Below are positions 24,830 through 33,502 of a stretch of 64,000 nt of DNA, in pieces. The DNA lies in NCBI RefSeq assembly GCF_009664835.1, contig NZ_CP045929.1, positions 682,001 to 746,000 of the forward strand, written 5' to 3'. The position numbers and the translations under genes were made by a program. Each line of letters opens with the position of its first letter. Positions within the stretch are counted from its first letter, which is position 1. A model generated the notes under the pieces. That model saw only the letters and a program-made list of their open reading frames with translations, ran no database searches and was not told the origin of the DNA. Source of the DNA: Allosaccharopolyspora coralli (GTDB lineage Bacteria; Actinomycetota; Actinomycetes; Mycobacteriales; Pseudonocardiaceae).

Positions 24830-25716
24830 TCGCGCTGCTGGCGATGGCCTTCGGCGCCGGGCTGATCTCGCCGGTCAACCCCTGCGGATTCGCGCTGCTG
24901 CCCGCGATGCTGGGCACTGTGGCCGATCCCGGCCGGCGACCCACCGCGAGCACCAGCACGATCGCACGCCTGGGCGCCGGCGTGAGTTCCGGACTGATGA
25001 TCACGGCGGGGTTCGCCGGCACCCTCACCGTCGCAGGGCTCGCCCTATCCGCGGGCCTACGCGCGATCACCGGGCTCGCGCCCTGGTTCGCCGTCGCCGT
25101 CGGCATCCTGCTGGCCGTGGCAGGCCTGGCGATGCTCACCGGATGGCACCTGCCCTTACGCCTGACCAACCGGATCCAGCCGCGCCGGCACGGCGGCCGG
25201 TGGGGCCTGTTCGCCTTCGGCATCGGCTACGGCATCGCCTCGCTGTCCTGCACCGTGGCCGTACTGCTGGCCGTGGTCAGCCAAGCCCTCGCCACGACCA
25301 ACCCGGCGGGCATGCTCGCCGTGTTCGCCGCCTACGCCACCGGCGCCGCCACCCTGCTGCTCCTGCTGTCCGTCTCGGCCGCCTTCGCCAGCAGCCTGGC
25401 CACCCGGTGGGTGCATCGGCTGCTGCCGCACACGCACCGCATCACCGCAGTCCTGCTCACCCTCAGCGGCGCCTACCTGCTCGCCTACTGGATCCCCGTC
25501 ACCACCGGTGGACAACCCCCCACAGCCCTGAGCCTGGGACCGGTGGCCGGCGCCGCAGCCACCTGGATCACCACCCACCAAACCCTCGTCGTCATCCTGG
25601 CCCTGGCCACCCTCACGGCGGCTACGATCATCGCCACCCTGGGACCCCGACGACGGCCCGCCCCCGCGCGCGAGCACGAACCCGCCAGCCAGCCGATAGA
25701 GGACACCCAATGCTGA
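24826..25716 (+). CDS. CcdA/DsbD-like membrane thiol reductase
   Basis: A 296-residue membrane protein with six to eight hydrophobic segments. The first helix has the CcdA/DsbD motif LISPVNPCGFALLPAMLG, and the pseudo-symmetric second half has IASLSCTVAVLLAVVS; the two Cys pass electrons from cytosolic thioredoxin to the outside. The start overlaps the thioredoxin-like lipoprotein stop by 4 bp. The C-terminus is a charged tail. It is the last gene of the mer operon; 14 bp further on the Tn3 repeat at 25731 begins, so the operon may have been clipped there. Confidence 0.83.
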   Translation: MIALLAMAFGAGLISPVNPCGFALLPAMLGTVADPGRRPTASTSTIARLGAGVSSGLMITAGFAGTLTVAGLALSAGLRAITGLAPWFAVAVGILLAVAGLAMLTGWHLPLRLTNRIQPRRHGGRWGLFAFGIGYGIASLSCTVAVLLAVVSQALATTNPAGMLAVFAAYATGAATLLLLLSVSAAFASSLATRWVHRLLPHTHRITAVLLTLSGAYLLAYWIPVTTGGQPPTALSLGPVAGAAATWITTHQTLVVILALATLTAATIIATLGPRRRPAPAREHEPASQPIEDTQC

Positions 25717-25730
25717 CACGTGCCCTACTC

Positions 25731-25768
25731 GGGGTCTGAGTAGTAGCGGTACAGGATCCTCCGGTTAG
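25731..25768 (+). repeat. Tn3-type 38-bp inverted repeat D (left end)
   Basis: It starts GGGGTCTGAGTAGTAGCGG and ends CCTCCGGTTAG. It pairs with repeat E at 38245-38282 (32 or more of 38 positions). The outer end faces the mer operon and the element lies to the right, beginning with the 3' end of its tnpA. The flanking 5-mer (TACTC) does not match that beside repeat E (ATATT). Confidence 0.85.
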
Positions 25769-26138
25769 CTCTGCTCCAGCGACGCCAATAGACCGCCGGG
25801 CTCGCCCATCTGTGCGCGAACCCCTACTCGACCGGTCGATCACCTTGGGATGGCTTTCGACGCCGTGGCCCATGAGTTCTGGACGCCCTGACACACAACT
25901 CCGGCCCCGGGACACCGCACGAATCTCGTCTGGTGCCTGCACACGGTTGTACGCACCGGGGATGGACCCGCTCAGGATGACAGTCGGTGGGCTGTCGTTT
26001 CTCGAAGCCGCAGTCAGCCAGGCCGTGCAGGGCTCACACGAGACCGACAGCGAGCCCCCGCTGCGCCCCTACGCCCAGCAGGGCTGACCTCGCACGACTG
26101 GTGTTAGCGGGCACCAGTGCGTGTCACTAGGCGATCGC
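25769..26138. other. 370 bp between repeat D and the tnpA 3' end, no gene seen
   Basis: Open frames here lack codon bias and family motifs. A short dyad (ACTGGTG-CACCAGT) near 26098-26125 could terminate tnpA transcription. Confidence 0.4.
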
Positions 26139-26525
26139 TCAACGAGACGGGGCCAGGAGGTCGAGTCGTTTGGTCATGTCCAAGCGGAAGCGTCCGTAGG
26201 GGTTGATGTTGGACCAGAACAGTGGGCTGAGCGCTCGGCGCTCATCCGGACCGAGCAGTTCGTCCCAGCCCGGGCTGTCCAGGACGTTCTGCAACAGTAG
26301 GGTGTTGACGTGCACCAACGCCGACTGCAGCAGGTGCAGCGCGAGCATGGAGACCTCGGCGTGCTCGCGATCCGGCCCGGTCAGGTCGCCGTCCTTGCCG
26401 TAGAAGATGACGCCGTTGCCGGAGTTCCAGTTCTCCACCACTTGCAGCCCGCCGTGGATCTCGCGGCGCAGCGTGGGATCGGCGAGATAGTCGCAGGCGA
26501 AAATGGTGCGCACCGCCCGGCCCAG
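26139..26525 (-). pseudogene. tnpA: Tn3 transposase, C-terminal fragment (split by IS3)
   Basis: The 128-codon 3' part of the tnpA that starts at 30364. It opens [14 protein letters not shown] and contains [18 protein letters not shown], with the third catalytic Glu region, then [16 protein letters not shown]. The reading frame joins that of 27827-30364 exactly if the IS and one copy of the CTG duplication (26523-26525) are removed. Together they encode about 973 residues, a normal Tn3 TnpA length. Because the insertion separates the catalytic residues, the element cannot transpose by itself. Confidence 0.9.
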
Positions 26526-26590
26526 TAGAGGGCCGTGGCGTTTTCGGACAGGCAGCCAACTAAAATCGCTCCTTCGAGGGAAGGTTGTCT

Positions 26591-26884
26591 GTGTCTGGAA
26601 CGAAGCGTCGGTCGTATTCTCCCGAGTTTCGGGATGAAGCGGCGAAGATGGTGACCGAGACCGGTCGTACGGTGGCCGAGGTTGCTCGCGAGCTCGGGTT
26701 GAATCAGCAGACCCTGCGGAACTGGGTGAACGCGTACGAGGCCGCGCACGATGCTCCGGAGCCGTCGTTGAGCGTGTCCGAGCGTGCGCGACTGCGTGAG
26801 CTGGAAGAAGAGAATCGTCAGCTGCGCATGAAGACGGAATTTCTGGGAAAAGCAGCCGCCTTCTTTGCCAGCGAGTATCGGTGA
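26591..26884 (+). CDS. IS3-family transposase OrfA
   Basis: About 97 residues: an HTH domain ([36 protein letters not shown]) followed by a leucine-zipper-like helix ([20 protein letters not shown]). It binds the IS ends. GTG at 26591 or TTG at 26585 can start it. AAAAG near 26847, before the stop, is a candidate slippery site for the -1 frameshift that would make OrfAB, and the OrfB frame is indeed -1. Confidence 0.92.
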   Translation: MSGTKRRSYSPEFRDEAAKMVTETGRTVAEVARELGLNQQTLRNWVNAYEAAHDAPEPSLSVSERARLRELEEENRQLRMKTEFLGKAAAFFASEYR

Positions 26885-27783
26885 GCCAGCGGTACGCGTT
26901 CATCGCTGCAGAGAAGGACACCACGGACGAACACGGCGTGAAGAGCTACACCGTGGAGAACATGTGTGCCTGGCTCAACGTGTCGAAATCTGGATTCTAC
27001 GACTGGCTGTCGCGACCCGAGTCGGACACCGACCGGCGCCGTCGCTACCTGGGCACGTTGATCAAGAAGTGTTTCGACGACTCCGATGGCACCTACGGCC
27101 ACCGGCGCATCCACGCGTGGCTGGCCCGCTGCGGAGAGCCGGCCACGCCGGAGCTCGTGCGCAGCATCATGCGGGATCAGCAGCTCGTCCCCTGCCAGCC
27201 TCGGCCCTGGCGCCCGAGCCTGACCCAGGCGAGCACGCACGTGCTGCCGGACCTGCTCAAACGTGACTTCACCGCCCGTGAGCCGGGCGAGAAATTGGTT
27301 GGCGACATCACCTATATCCCGACCGGACAGGGATGGGTGTATCTGGCCACGGTCATCGACTGTTATTCGAAAGCCGTCGTCGGATGGGCCATCGACGACC
27401 ACTACCGCACACCACTTATCGAGAAGGCGATCCACATGGCTGCCCGCAACCACACCCTTCCCGCCCGCGCGATTTTCCATTCAGACAGGGGCAGCAACTA
27501 CACGTCCGCCGACTTCGCGATGACGCTACGCTCGCTCGGCATCCGACAATCCGTCGGACGCACCGGGATATGCTTCGATAACGCCATGGCCGAATCCTTC
27601 TTCGCCACCCTGAAAAATGAACGCGTTCATCGAGTTACCTACCTCACCAAAGACCACGCCAAGGCTGACATTGCTTCCTATATCGAGCTTCGATACAATC
27701 ACCGCAGGCTCCATTCCGCTATCGGATACAAGGCCCCGAACGAAGCCCATGCCGAGTACTACAACCATGCGAACGCGGCATAA
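26881..27783 (+). CDS. IS3-family transposase OrfB (rve integrase core)
   Basis: A 300-residue DDE integrase domain. Catalytic residues are visible: Asp in [17 protein letters not shown], Asp in [14 protein letters not shown] and Glu in [15 protein letters not shown], with the C-terminal [19 protein letters not shown] signature. The N-terminal HTH_21-type region ([30 protein letters not shown]) is complete. It overlaps orfA by 4 bp (GTGA), in the -1 frame. It appears intact and possibly active. Confidence 0.94.
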   Translation: MSQRYAFIAAEKDTTDEHGVKSYTVENMCAWLNVSKSGFYDWLSRPESDTDRRRRYLGTLIKKCFDDSDGTYGHRRIHAWLARCGEPATPELVRSIMRDQQLVPCQPRPWRPSLTQASTHVLPDLLKRDFTAREPGEKLVGDITYIPTGQGWVYLATVIDCYSKAVVGWAIDDHYRTPLIEKAIHMAARNHTLPARAIFHSDRGSNYTSADFAMTLRSLGIRQSVGRTGICFDNAMAESFFATLKNERVHRVTYLTKDHAKADIASYIELRYNHRRLHSAIGYKAPNEAHAEYYNHANAA

Positions 27784-27826
27784 AATAACCCACTAACAAG
27801 CCGTCCGAAAACAGGCCGGCCCCTCA

Positions 27827-30364
27827 CAGCTCTTCGAGGGCTTGGTAGGTGGGATGCTTGGGTCCGCCGCGGGTGAACCGGCGCAGGATCGACTCCGACT
27901 CGGCGGTGCCCAACCGCAAGGCGGTGGCGTATTTGACCATTTGGTCGTACTGCTGGGCAATGAGGTCCCACTTGATCGGCCTGGTGGTCACTGCGCCGAG
28001 GTGGGCCCAGGATCCGCCGTCGTCAGGCCGGTACAGCCGGATGGAGCCGATGTTTTTCAACCGGGGCAGTAGCCGGAACCCGAGCAGTTCGGTGAAGGCG
28101 AAGCCGACCACGCTGGCGCCGTGGGTGTCGACGTAGTTGGCGTCGATCTCGGCGTCGGTGCAGTGCCGCAGCAGCCCTTCGATCATCGCCGCGACCTCGG
28201 AGGAGGAGCAGGACTTGAGTTGGGAGTAGATGCAGGTGTGCTGACGTTCAACGTGCCAGTAGATCATCACCCCGGGCCCGCCGTAGCGCTGATGCCACTC
28301 GGTCATCAGGTTCGACTCCCACGAGCCGAACTTCTTCGAATCCGACGCGCAGGCGGTGCCCTGGCCCCACCACTGGGGATCGCGGGCGTCGAAGGTCGCG
28401 TTGACGAGCTTGGCCACCGCCGCGCGGAGGTTGTCGCGGGTGATGAAGTGCCGGCGTACGTGCCGTAGCTCGCGTTCGGTTTCCTCGTGCTCGCCGGTGG
28501 CCACGAGCTGGCGGATGCCGATGTTGGTGCCCAGGGCGAATAGGCACAGCAGCAGCCGCCGCCGCAGCGTGTCCCGGTCGAGCGTTTCGCGGGAGGCCAC
28601 CGAGGAGAACTCGCCGGTGAAGTCGGTGAGGAAGTCGGCGTCCTTGAGCACGTCGAGCAGATCGAGGGTGCCCCAGCGGCGAATCACCTCGTCCTTGACC
28701 GCGGACAGGGTGCGGGGTTCGGGCAGCGGGTCAAGCTTGGGCACGGTGATCCAGGGCTCGCCGCGGCGCCGGGTGATCCGGACTCCGCCGGCGGTGCCGC
28801 CGGCCAGGGCGCTGTCGAATCGGTTCAAAGCAGTGGTCATGCGCTGCTTGAGGTCGGCGACGAACGCCTCGGCCTCGCGGGGCTTGCGCAGGGCCTCGTA
28901 GTGCACGTCGCGGGTGGATTCGAAGTCGGCCGGCAGGTCGTCTTCGGGATTGCGCCACCGGTTGCCGCCGGCGACATACAGCTCGCGGCGCCGCAGCGCA
29001 TCACGCAGGGACACCAGGACACACAGCTCGTACGGGATGCGCTCGATGCGGCCCCGTTCGTCGACGACTGCGTCCCGCCAGGCCTTGGGCACCACTCCGT
29101 CGATGGGCACGCCGTTCTCCTCGGCGTAGAAGCGGGTCTTGCCGTCGGTGTCGCGATACCGCTGAAGCAACTCCAGGGCCTGCATGATCGGCCGGTAGGT
29201 GGTGTTGTTGCAGCGAAAGCCCAACGCGGCCAGCAGCGACGGCAGCATCCGGCGGTAGTAGTTCGAGTACGAGCTGCGCAGCACTGTGCGCACACGGGCC
29301 TGAAACGCCTGCTGGTTGGCCTTGGCTTCCTTGACCAGCTCCTGCAGCGTCGCCTCACCCACCACCGGGTACAGCGCGGTACGCACGTGCTCGTCCGGAT
29401 GCTCAAGAGCAGCATCGGCCAGCCGAAACAGGATGCCTTCCTTGCCCCGTACCCGGCGCAGATCGTCGGTGAGTTCGCGCTCGACCTTCCGATCCGCCTT
29501 CGCGTTGATCTTGTGCACCAGGGCGATCAGCAGATCCACCAACGCATCGGTGATCTCGCTTTGGCGTGTCCAGCACAGCGCCGCCAGCAGGGTCAGCCGC
29601 ACCTCAAGAGGTGATTCCCGCAGGTCGGAGGGATACGAGCGCATCGCCCGCGCCCGCCAGGCATCCACCAGCTTCTCCGAGGCATCGACGAACAATCCCT
29701 CCGGCAACCCAAGCTGGCGCACCGCCGAGAGCTTGTCGATCTCGCGCAGTAGCGTTTCCAGCCCGATCTGACCGGGGTCAGCCTTCAACCCCGCGAGCAA
29801 CCCCCGCGAGCTGTGCTCGTCGGCAACCAGCTCCTCCAGCGCGGCTACACACTCCGCGGACAGCCGTTCCACGGTGCGCTGGCAAAACCGCTGCTCGAAC
29901 GTCGAACGGGCCGAACCGACGATGCGGTCCAACCGCCCGGGAGGCTCCAGCCCCTCGGCGCGGCAGCGCACCAGCACCGCTTGCCGCAACCCCTCCTCGG
30001 TCAGCTCGACCGGGCAAACCTCCTCGGCCAGCCAGTCGGCAAGCTTGTCCTCATCACCCCGGGAGAACTCGCGAAAGCCGAACGCCGCCCGGATCTGCGC
30101 TCGGTGTCCCTTGATCGAGCGTGACCGCCACGAGTAGTGCCCGAACTCCTCGACAGGCACGCCGACCTGTTCAGCCACGTAGTCGACCGCCTGCGGAGGA
30201 ATCTCCTCGGCGTAGCGCGGAAACCGCGCCTCGATCTCGAAGAACTTCAGCAGCAGGGCAAAACCCAGTCGGGTGGAGCCGGACTTGTTACCCACCAGCC
30301 GCCAGTCCGCGCCGACCAGCGTCCACGACCCCACCAGCTCATCCCGCCGCCACTCGCGCTGCAT
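27827..30364 (-). pseudogene. tnpA: Tn3 transposase, N-terminal and central part (split by IS3)
   Basis: 846 codons of a Tn3 TnpA beginning [18 protein letters not shown]. It includes the DUF4158-like N-terminal domain ([16 protein letters not shown]) and the catalytic core with [14 protein letters not shown] (first Asp) and [14 protein letters not shown] (second Asp). It ends YQALEEL, where the IS3 terminal TGA replaces the next codon. The remaining 127 residues lie at 26139-26522. It is unlike the tnpA at 88-3120 in sequence, so it represents a second Tn3 lineage. Transcription runs toward repeat D. Confidence 0.92.
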
Positions 30365-30387
30365 TCAGGAACGCTACCGCCCCGTGA

Positions 30388-30636
30388 TCGGCACGAGCGC
30401 TGGCCCTACTTTGCCCCTCGGGCCAGCTTCGGGAGTCCAGGGCCTCCGGAGCCCGGTTCGAGCGCCTGAGCCGGAACTGGCGCCTGGAACTCGACCTCAG
30501 TGACGCGAGCCAAGTCGCGGCCTCGCTGGCTGAGCTGTGCGTGGCCGCCCGCAACTACGGCACCACCGTGCTCGTCCTGGACCCCGCCAGCGGAATGCCA
30601 GCGATGACGGTGCTCAGCGACTCGACGGCCCACTGA
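30388..30636 (+). pseudogene. Remnant coding frame of unknown function
   Basis: An 82-codon frame with protein-like composition (RLSRNWRLELDLSDASQV, VAARNYGTTVLVLDPASG) but no start codon, ending at TGA 30634-30636 just before repeat array 1. It looks like the C-terminal end of a lost gene. No family recognised. The rest of the stretch to 31105 has only weak frames, one with a Cys-rich zinc-ribbon flavour (VLAGWQPCGCPGATHGG) that is interrupted. Confidence 0.3.
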
Positions 30637-30639
30637 CGT

Positions 30640-30684
30640 CTCGCATGTCTCGCAGAACTGCGAGACATGCGAGATCTGCGAGAG
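30640..30684. repeat. 9-bp iterated repeat array 1 (centromere-like)
   Basis: Five 9-bp units built from CTCGCA or its complement TGCGAG: CTCGCATGT, CTCGCAGAA, then CTGCGAGAC, ATGCGAGAT, CTGCGAGAG. The switch of orientation in the middle makes a large dyad. The same unit recurs in arrays 2-4 around the parA locus. Confidence 0.85.
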
Positions 30685-31105
30685 GCGGTGTCGGACGCTG
30701 TCGCTGGGGCGATGCGGTCTCCGACCGCGCCGGCGCCTCCGGCGGGAATGTCGCATCGGCGCGAGCTGCTGGTAGCGGGCCGGGTCGAACCCGAAGGGTG
30801 GCTCGACCGGCCCGCGTGACCGGATCGGCGGGACTCCCCTCCCGCGCCCGGTCCGCGCAATAATCGTACTCGTGTTCGACAGATCGCCAGGTATGTGCGC
30901 GGCCGGTCATGTCCTGCACGGCGGTCGGGTGCTCGCCGGGTGGCAACCGTGCGGCTGCCCGGGCGCGACCCATGGCGGCCCGGCCATCGCACCTACACCT
31001 GCCTCGCGTGTGTGGAAGCCGGGCGGGCCGCCGAAGCCAACCCTCTATGAGGGTCGCCACGCCCCAAGTGGCGATCAGCCGCAATACGGGCCACGGCTGC
31101 GCTGA

Positions 31106-31163
31106 GGTCTCTCGCATATCTCGCATTACTGCTAGGTCTGCGAGATCTCGCAGAGCTGCGAGA
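31106..31163. repeat. 9-bp iterated repeat array 2
   Basis: Units of CTCGCATAT, CTCGCATTA, CTGCTAGGT, CTGCGAGAT, CTCGCAGAG and CTGCGAGAA in 9-bp register, mixing both orientations. It lies downstream of the parAB genes. Confidence 0.85.
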
Positions 31164-31196
31164 ACGGCGCGTAATACGTGTTTGCGCAGCGTGTGA

Positions 31197-31242
31197 CCTC
31201 GCAAGTCTCGCAGATCTGCTAGCTCTGCGAGGTCTGCGAGAG
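31197..31242. repeat. 9-bp iterated repeat array 3, overlapping the 3' end of the parB-like gene
   Basis: CTCGCAAGT, CTCGCAGAT, CTGCTAGCT, CTGCGAGGT and CTGCGAGAG in 9-bp register. The last codons of the parB-like gene (RLSQTSQS) are read from this array. Confidence 0.85.
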
Positions 31243-31542
31243 TCGGTGTCTGACGTCGTCGCTGTGGGCGATGCCGGCTTCCAGGAGCGCGGCGAGTACT
31301 TCGTGTTTGCTGGTGCCGGGCAGCTCTCGCCACAGCTGGTCGGCGGTGGCGGTGAGGTGTGCAGCGGTCTCGGCGGGCAGGTACCAGGACCGCGTCACCA
31401 TCCGCGGTTTCTCTCGGGGCGGCTCGGCCGCCGGCGGGGCGCTCGTCGACGTCTCGTCGGGTCGGGACTCGGCGTAGCGGCCGGCCAGCCGGTTTCCGAC
31501 CGCGCCGGCGCCTCGGGAGGACCCGAAGTCCTTCTTGCTCAT
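31219..31542 (-). CDS. ParB-like small partition protein
   Basis: A 107-residue basic protein: a disordered N-terminal half (MSKKDFGSSRGAGAVGNRLA, then Pro-rich) and a helical C-terminal half (YLPAETAAHLTATADQLWRE, GTSKHEVLAALLEAGIAH) that resembles a ribbon-helix-helix DNA-binding domain. The start overlaps the parA stop by 4 bp. Position after parA and between repeat arrays is that of the small centromere-binding protein of actinobacterial plasmids, which would bind the CTCGCA repeats. Function is inferred from context; no canonical ParB domain is present. Confidence 0.7.
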   Translation of the reverse strand: MSKKDFGSSRGAGAVGNRLAGRYAESRPDETSTSAPPAAEPPREKPRMVTRSWYLPAETAAHLTATADQLWRELPGTSKHEVLAALLEAGIAHSDDVRHRLSQTSQS

Positions 31543-32327
31543 GCCGGAGTCCCTTCGATCGCGTCGGCCACGGTGCGGTACGCCTGGGCGTGTTCGGAGT
31601 CGGGGGCGTAGTCGGTGACGGTGCGCCCGGCGTCCCAGGCCTCGGTGACGGTCACCGACAGCGGCAGGTGCGCCAGCAGCGGCAGGTGGTCGAGTTGGCC
31701 GAACTCGCCCATGACCGAGGAGGCGAGCTTGCCCAGCGGGCGGCGATACACGCTGGGCACCAGGCCGTGCAGGTGTAGCCGCGGCCGCCGCAGCGCGGCT
31801 TCTAGGGCCTCGATCTGATCGAGCAGTAGGCCCAGCGCCCGCATCGAGGTCCGTTCGGGCTGCACCGGGATCACCACGCCGTGCGCGGCGGCGAGCGCGT
31901 TGTCGGTGAGGATGTCCAGCGCGGGCGGGCAGTCGAGCACGCACGCGTCGTAGTCGTCGGCTAGTTCCTCCAACAGTCGGGCCAGTCGCCACTCGCGGGC
32001 GGGTAGCTTGTCCAGCTCCCGGCCGGCGACGAACATCGCCAACGCGTGCGGCAGCACGTCGAGCACCCCGCCGGCCTGCGAACTCGAGTGCCGCGCGATG
32101 AGTTCCTTGGCTGGCCCCCGATAGACCCCGGTCAACGCGTCCGGCAGCGTTGGCCCGTCCGGCGACGCCTCGGACAACCCGAGTGCCTCGGTGGTCAGAT
32201 GCCCCTGCGGGTCGAGATCGACCAGCAGGACCCGGCGGCCCCGGTCGGCCAATGCACCGCCAATGCCGGCGGCCAGGCCGGTCTTACCGACGCCGCCCTT
32301 CTGATTGAGCACGCTCGTGATTCGCAC
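31539..32327 (-). CDS. parA: ParA-family partition ATPase
   Basis: A 262-residue deviant Walker ATPase: SVLNQKGGVGKTGLAAGIGG (Walker A with the signature Lys), LLVDLDPQGHLTTEALG (Walker A'), and CVLDCPPALDILTDNALAAA (Walker B). The short N-terminus lacks an HTH, as in small type Ib/III ParA. GTG at 32327 is the closest start to the conserved beta-strand. It lies directly downstream of repeat array 4, which would be its operator and centromere, and overlaps the small partner by 4 bp. Expected role is segregation of a low-copy plasmid or integrative element. Confidence 0.9.
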   Translation of the reverse strand: MRITSVLNQKGGVGKTGLAAGIGGALADRGRRVLLVDLDPQGHLTTEALGLSEASPDGPTLPDALTGVYRGPAKELIARHSSSQAGGVLDVLPHALAMFVAGRELDKLPAREWRLARLLEELADDYDACVLDCPPALDILTDNALAAAHGVVIPVQPERTSMRALGLLLDQIEALEAALRRPRLHLHGLVPSVYRRPLGKLASSVMGEFGQLDHLPLLAHLPLSVTVTEAWDAGRTVTDYAPDSEHAQAYRTVADAIEGTPA

Positions 32328-32401
32328 GTCTCGCACACCTCGCAGTCCTCGCAGGTCTGCGAGATCTCGCAGACCTGCTATGTCTATCAGACCTGCGAGA
32401 A
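32323..32401. repeat. 9-bp iterated repeat array 4, upstream of parA
   Basis: Eight or so 9-bp units: CTCGCACAC, CTCGCAGTC, CTCGCAGGT, CTGCGAGAT, CTCGCAGAC, CTGCTATGT, CTATCAGAC, CTGCGAGAA. It covers the region where the parA promoter must lie, so the binding protein is likely an autorepressor. Confidence 0.88.
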
Positions 32402-32530
32402 AACGCGCGCCGATGTGCTGTTTCGCCGAGCCGTCCGCACATAACCCGTCGTGGCCGACGCGAGGCTTACCAGGACATTTCCGGCGCCGGCAGGTGTTGA
32501 CTCCCTCATTTGTGTAGGACAGTATTCGGG

Positions 32531-32825
32531 AGTGGGTCAGGTCCGGTTCGCTAAATCGGCACGCAAGCACAAGGTCGCGGCGGGACGGGCCCGGGCGGTG
32601 CTCGCACAGCCGTACGTAGTGGTGCCGGAGCCGCGCCCTGGCGGACTCCCGGACATGCTCATGCACCTGGGTGACGACCACACCGGCCGCGCCTTGGAAG
32701 TGGGCGACGTCGAGCTCGCCGACGGCACCGGCGTCCTGGTAATCCACGTGATGGACCTGCGGAAGAAGTACCGGGGCCTCTACGAACGCGGCAAACAGCA
32801 GACCGAGGACGGGGGCCAGCAATGA
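32531..32825 (+). CDS. Putative toxin of a toxin-antitoxin pair
   Basis: About 97 residues from GTG at 32531 (VGQVRFAKSARKHKV). The fold-like pattern of alternating strands (PYVVVPEPRPGG, GRALEVGDVELADGTGVLVI) and the basic end (VMDLRKKYRGLYERGK) resemble small BrnT/RelE-type toxins of actinobacterial mobile DNA. The stop overlaps the start of the next gene, an RHH-type protein, by 4 bp. No catalytic residue can be named. An earlier ATG at 32451 would add 27 residues of doubtful quality. It is divergent from parA and reads away from array 4. Confidence 0.5.
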
Positions 32826-33232
32826 CCACCAAACGCAAGCGCCACACGCCACCGGCGCAGCAGGTGGCGCGCAAGAAGACCTCCGCCGGCGGCACCTACC
32901 GACAGGGGAAGGCGACCAAGCCGACGGACGAGCCGGTGGACCTCAACGCCGAGGAGCTCTACGACACCGCCGGCAACCGCATCACCGAGGACTACGTCGC
33001 CGAGGCGGTCGCCGAACTCGAAAGCGACGAGCTGGTCGTCGACGAGACCCGCGCCCAGTTCCCCGGCCGCGGCCGACCGTCGCTGACCGCGCCGGGCACC
33101 CGCTCCCCGCGAGTCGACGTCCGGGTGTCGAACTCAATCAAGGTCGAGATCGAAAAGATCGCCCACCAGCAGGGACGCCGCGAGTCGGAGGTCGTCCGCG
33201 ACGCGCTGGAGCAGTACCTCGCCAGCCACTGA
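32822..33232 (+). CDS. Ribbon-helix-helix (CopG-like) protein, putative antitoxin
   Basis: A 136-residue protein with a long charged N-terminus (MTTKRKRHTPPAQQVARKK) and a C-terminal RHH domain (RVDVRVSNSIKVEIEKIAHQ, then RESEVVRDALEQYL). RHH domains bind DNA as dimers and are common antitoxins. The 4-bp overlap with the preceding small gene suggests a toxin-antitoxin or partition-accessory pair. It ends 42 bp before repeat B. Confidence 0.68.
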   Translation: MTTKRKRHTPPAQQVARKKTSAGGTYRQGKATKPTDEPVDLNAEELYDTAGNRITEDYVAEAVAELESDELVVDETRAQFPGRGRPSLTAPGTRSPRVDVRVSNSIKVEIEKIAHQQGRRESEVVRDALEQYLASH

Positions 33233-33274
33233 CCAGCTGCTCACCGAAGGTTTACTGGTTCGACCGGCACCGAA

Positions 33275-33312
33275 GGGGTATCGGTAGCACATGCCGAAAA
33301 ACCAACGGTTAG
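33275..33312 (+). repeat. Tn3-type 38-bp inverted repeat B
   Basis: It starts GGGGTATCGGTAGCAC and ends CCAACGGTTAG, matching repeat A at about 32 of 38 positions. The outer end faces left, so its element extended to the right; no mate of this type was found further right in the window. Confidence 0.75.
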
Positions 33313-33502
33313 CTCTGTTTCGCCAGGTCAGGAGCGGGGTTGAGTGGTATGTGCTTGATGATGCCAGCGGCTACTGGCCGCTGCGCGAATCGTGACGTCA
33401 GCCAGCTGCGGCGATGGCCCGTTCCCGCTGCGGCGGAGACTCGATCACTACTCTCGGCTGTCCGCCAAAGCGGGAACGGTCCACAAGTGGGAACACTTCA
33501 CT
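33313..33502. other. 190 bp after repeat B, with a gene-end remnant
   Basis: A plus-strand frame continuing from the repeat reads VEWYVLDDASGYWPLRES and stops at 33393-33395. It looks like the C-terminus of a gene truncated by repeat B. Nothing else is seen before the desaturase gene end. Confidence 0.35.

Larger units (their letters stand above)
26526..27826 (+). mobile_element. IS3-family insertion sequence inside Tn3 tnpA
   Basis: A 1301-bp element with imperfect terminal repeats. The left end starts TAGAGGGCCGTGGCGTTTTC; the right end, read inward, starts TGAGGGGCCGGCCTGTTTTC; both continue GGAC. A 3-bp direct repeat, CAG, flanks it (26523-26525 and 27827-27829), the usual IS3 duplication size. 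It carries two overlapping frames with an intact DDE domain. Its right end supplies the TGA that ends the upstream tnpA fragment. Removing it restores the tnpA frame, so insertion is recent relative to tnpA decay. Confidence 0.93.

Noticed and set aside
25812..26087. Plus-strand frame between repeat D and the tnpA end
   Set aside because: No ribosome binding site, no motif, and poor codon bias; treated as non-coding.
30872..31105. Cys-containing plus-strand frame
   Set aside because: Resembles part of a zinc-ribbon protein, but the matching second half is in another frame; too weak to call a gene.
30640..32401. Repeat arrays considered as CRISPR
   Set aside because: The unit is only 9 bp, contiguous and without unique spacers; the setting around parA fits a centromere.
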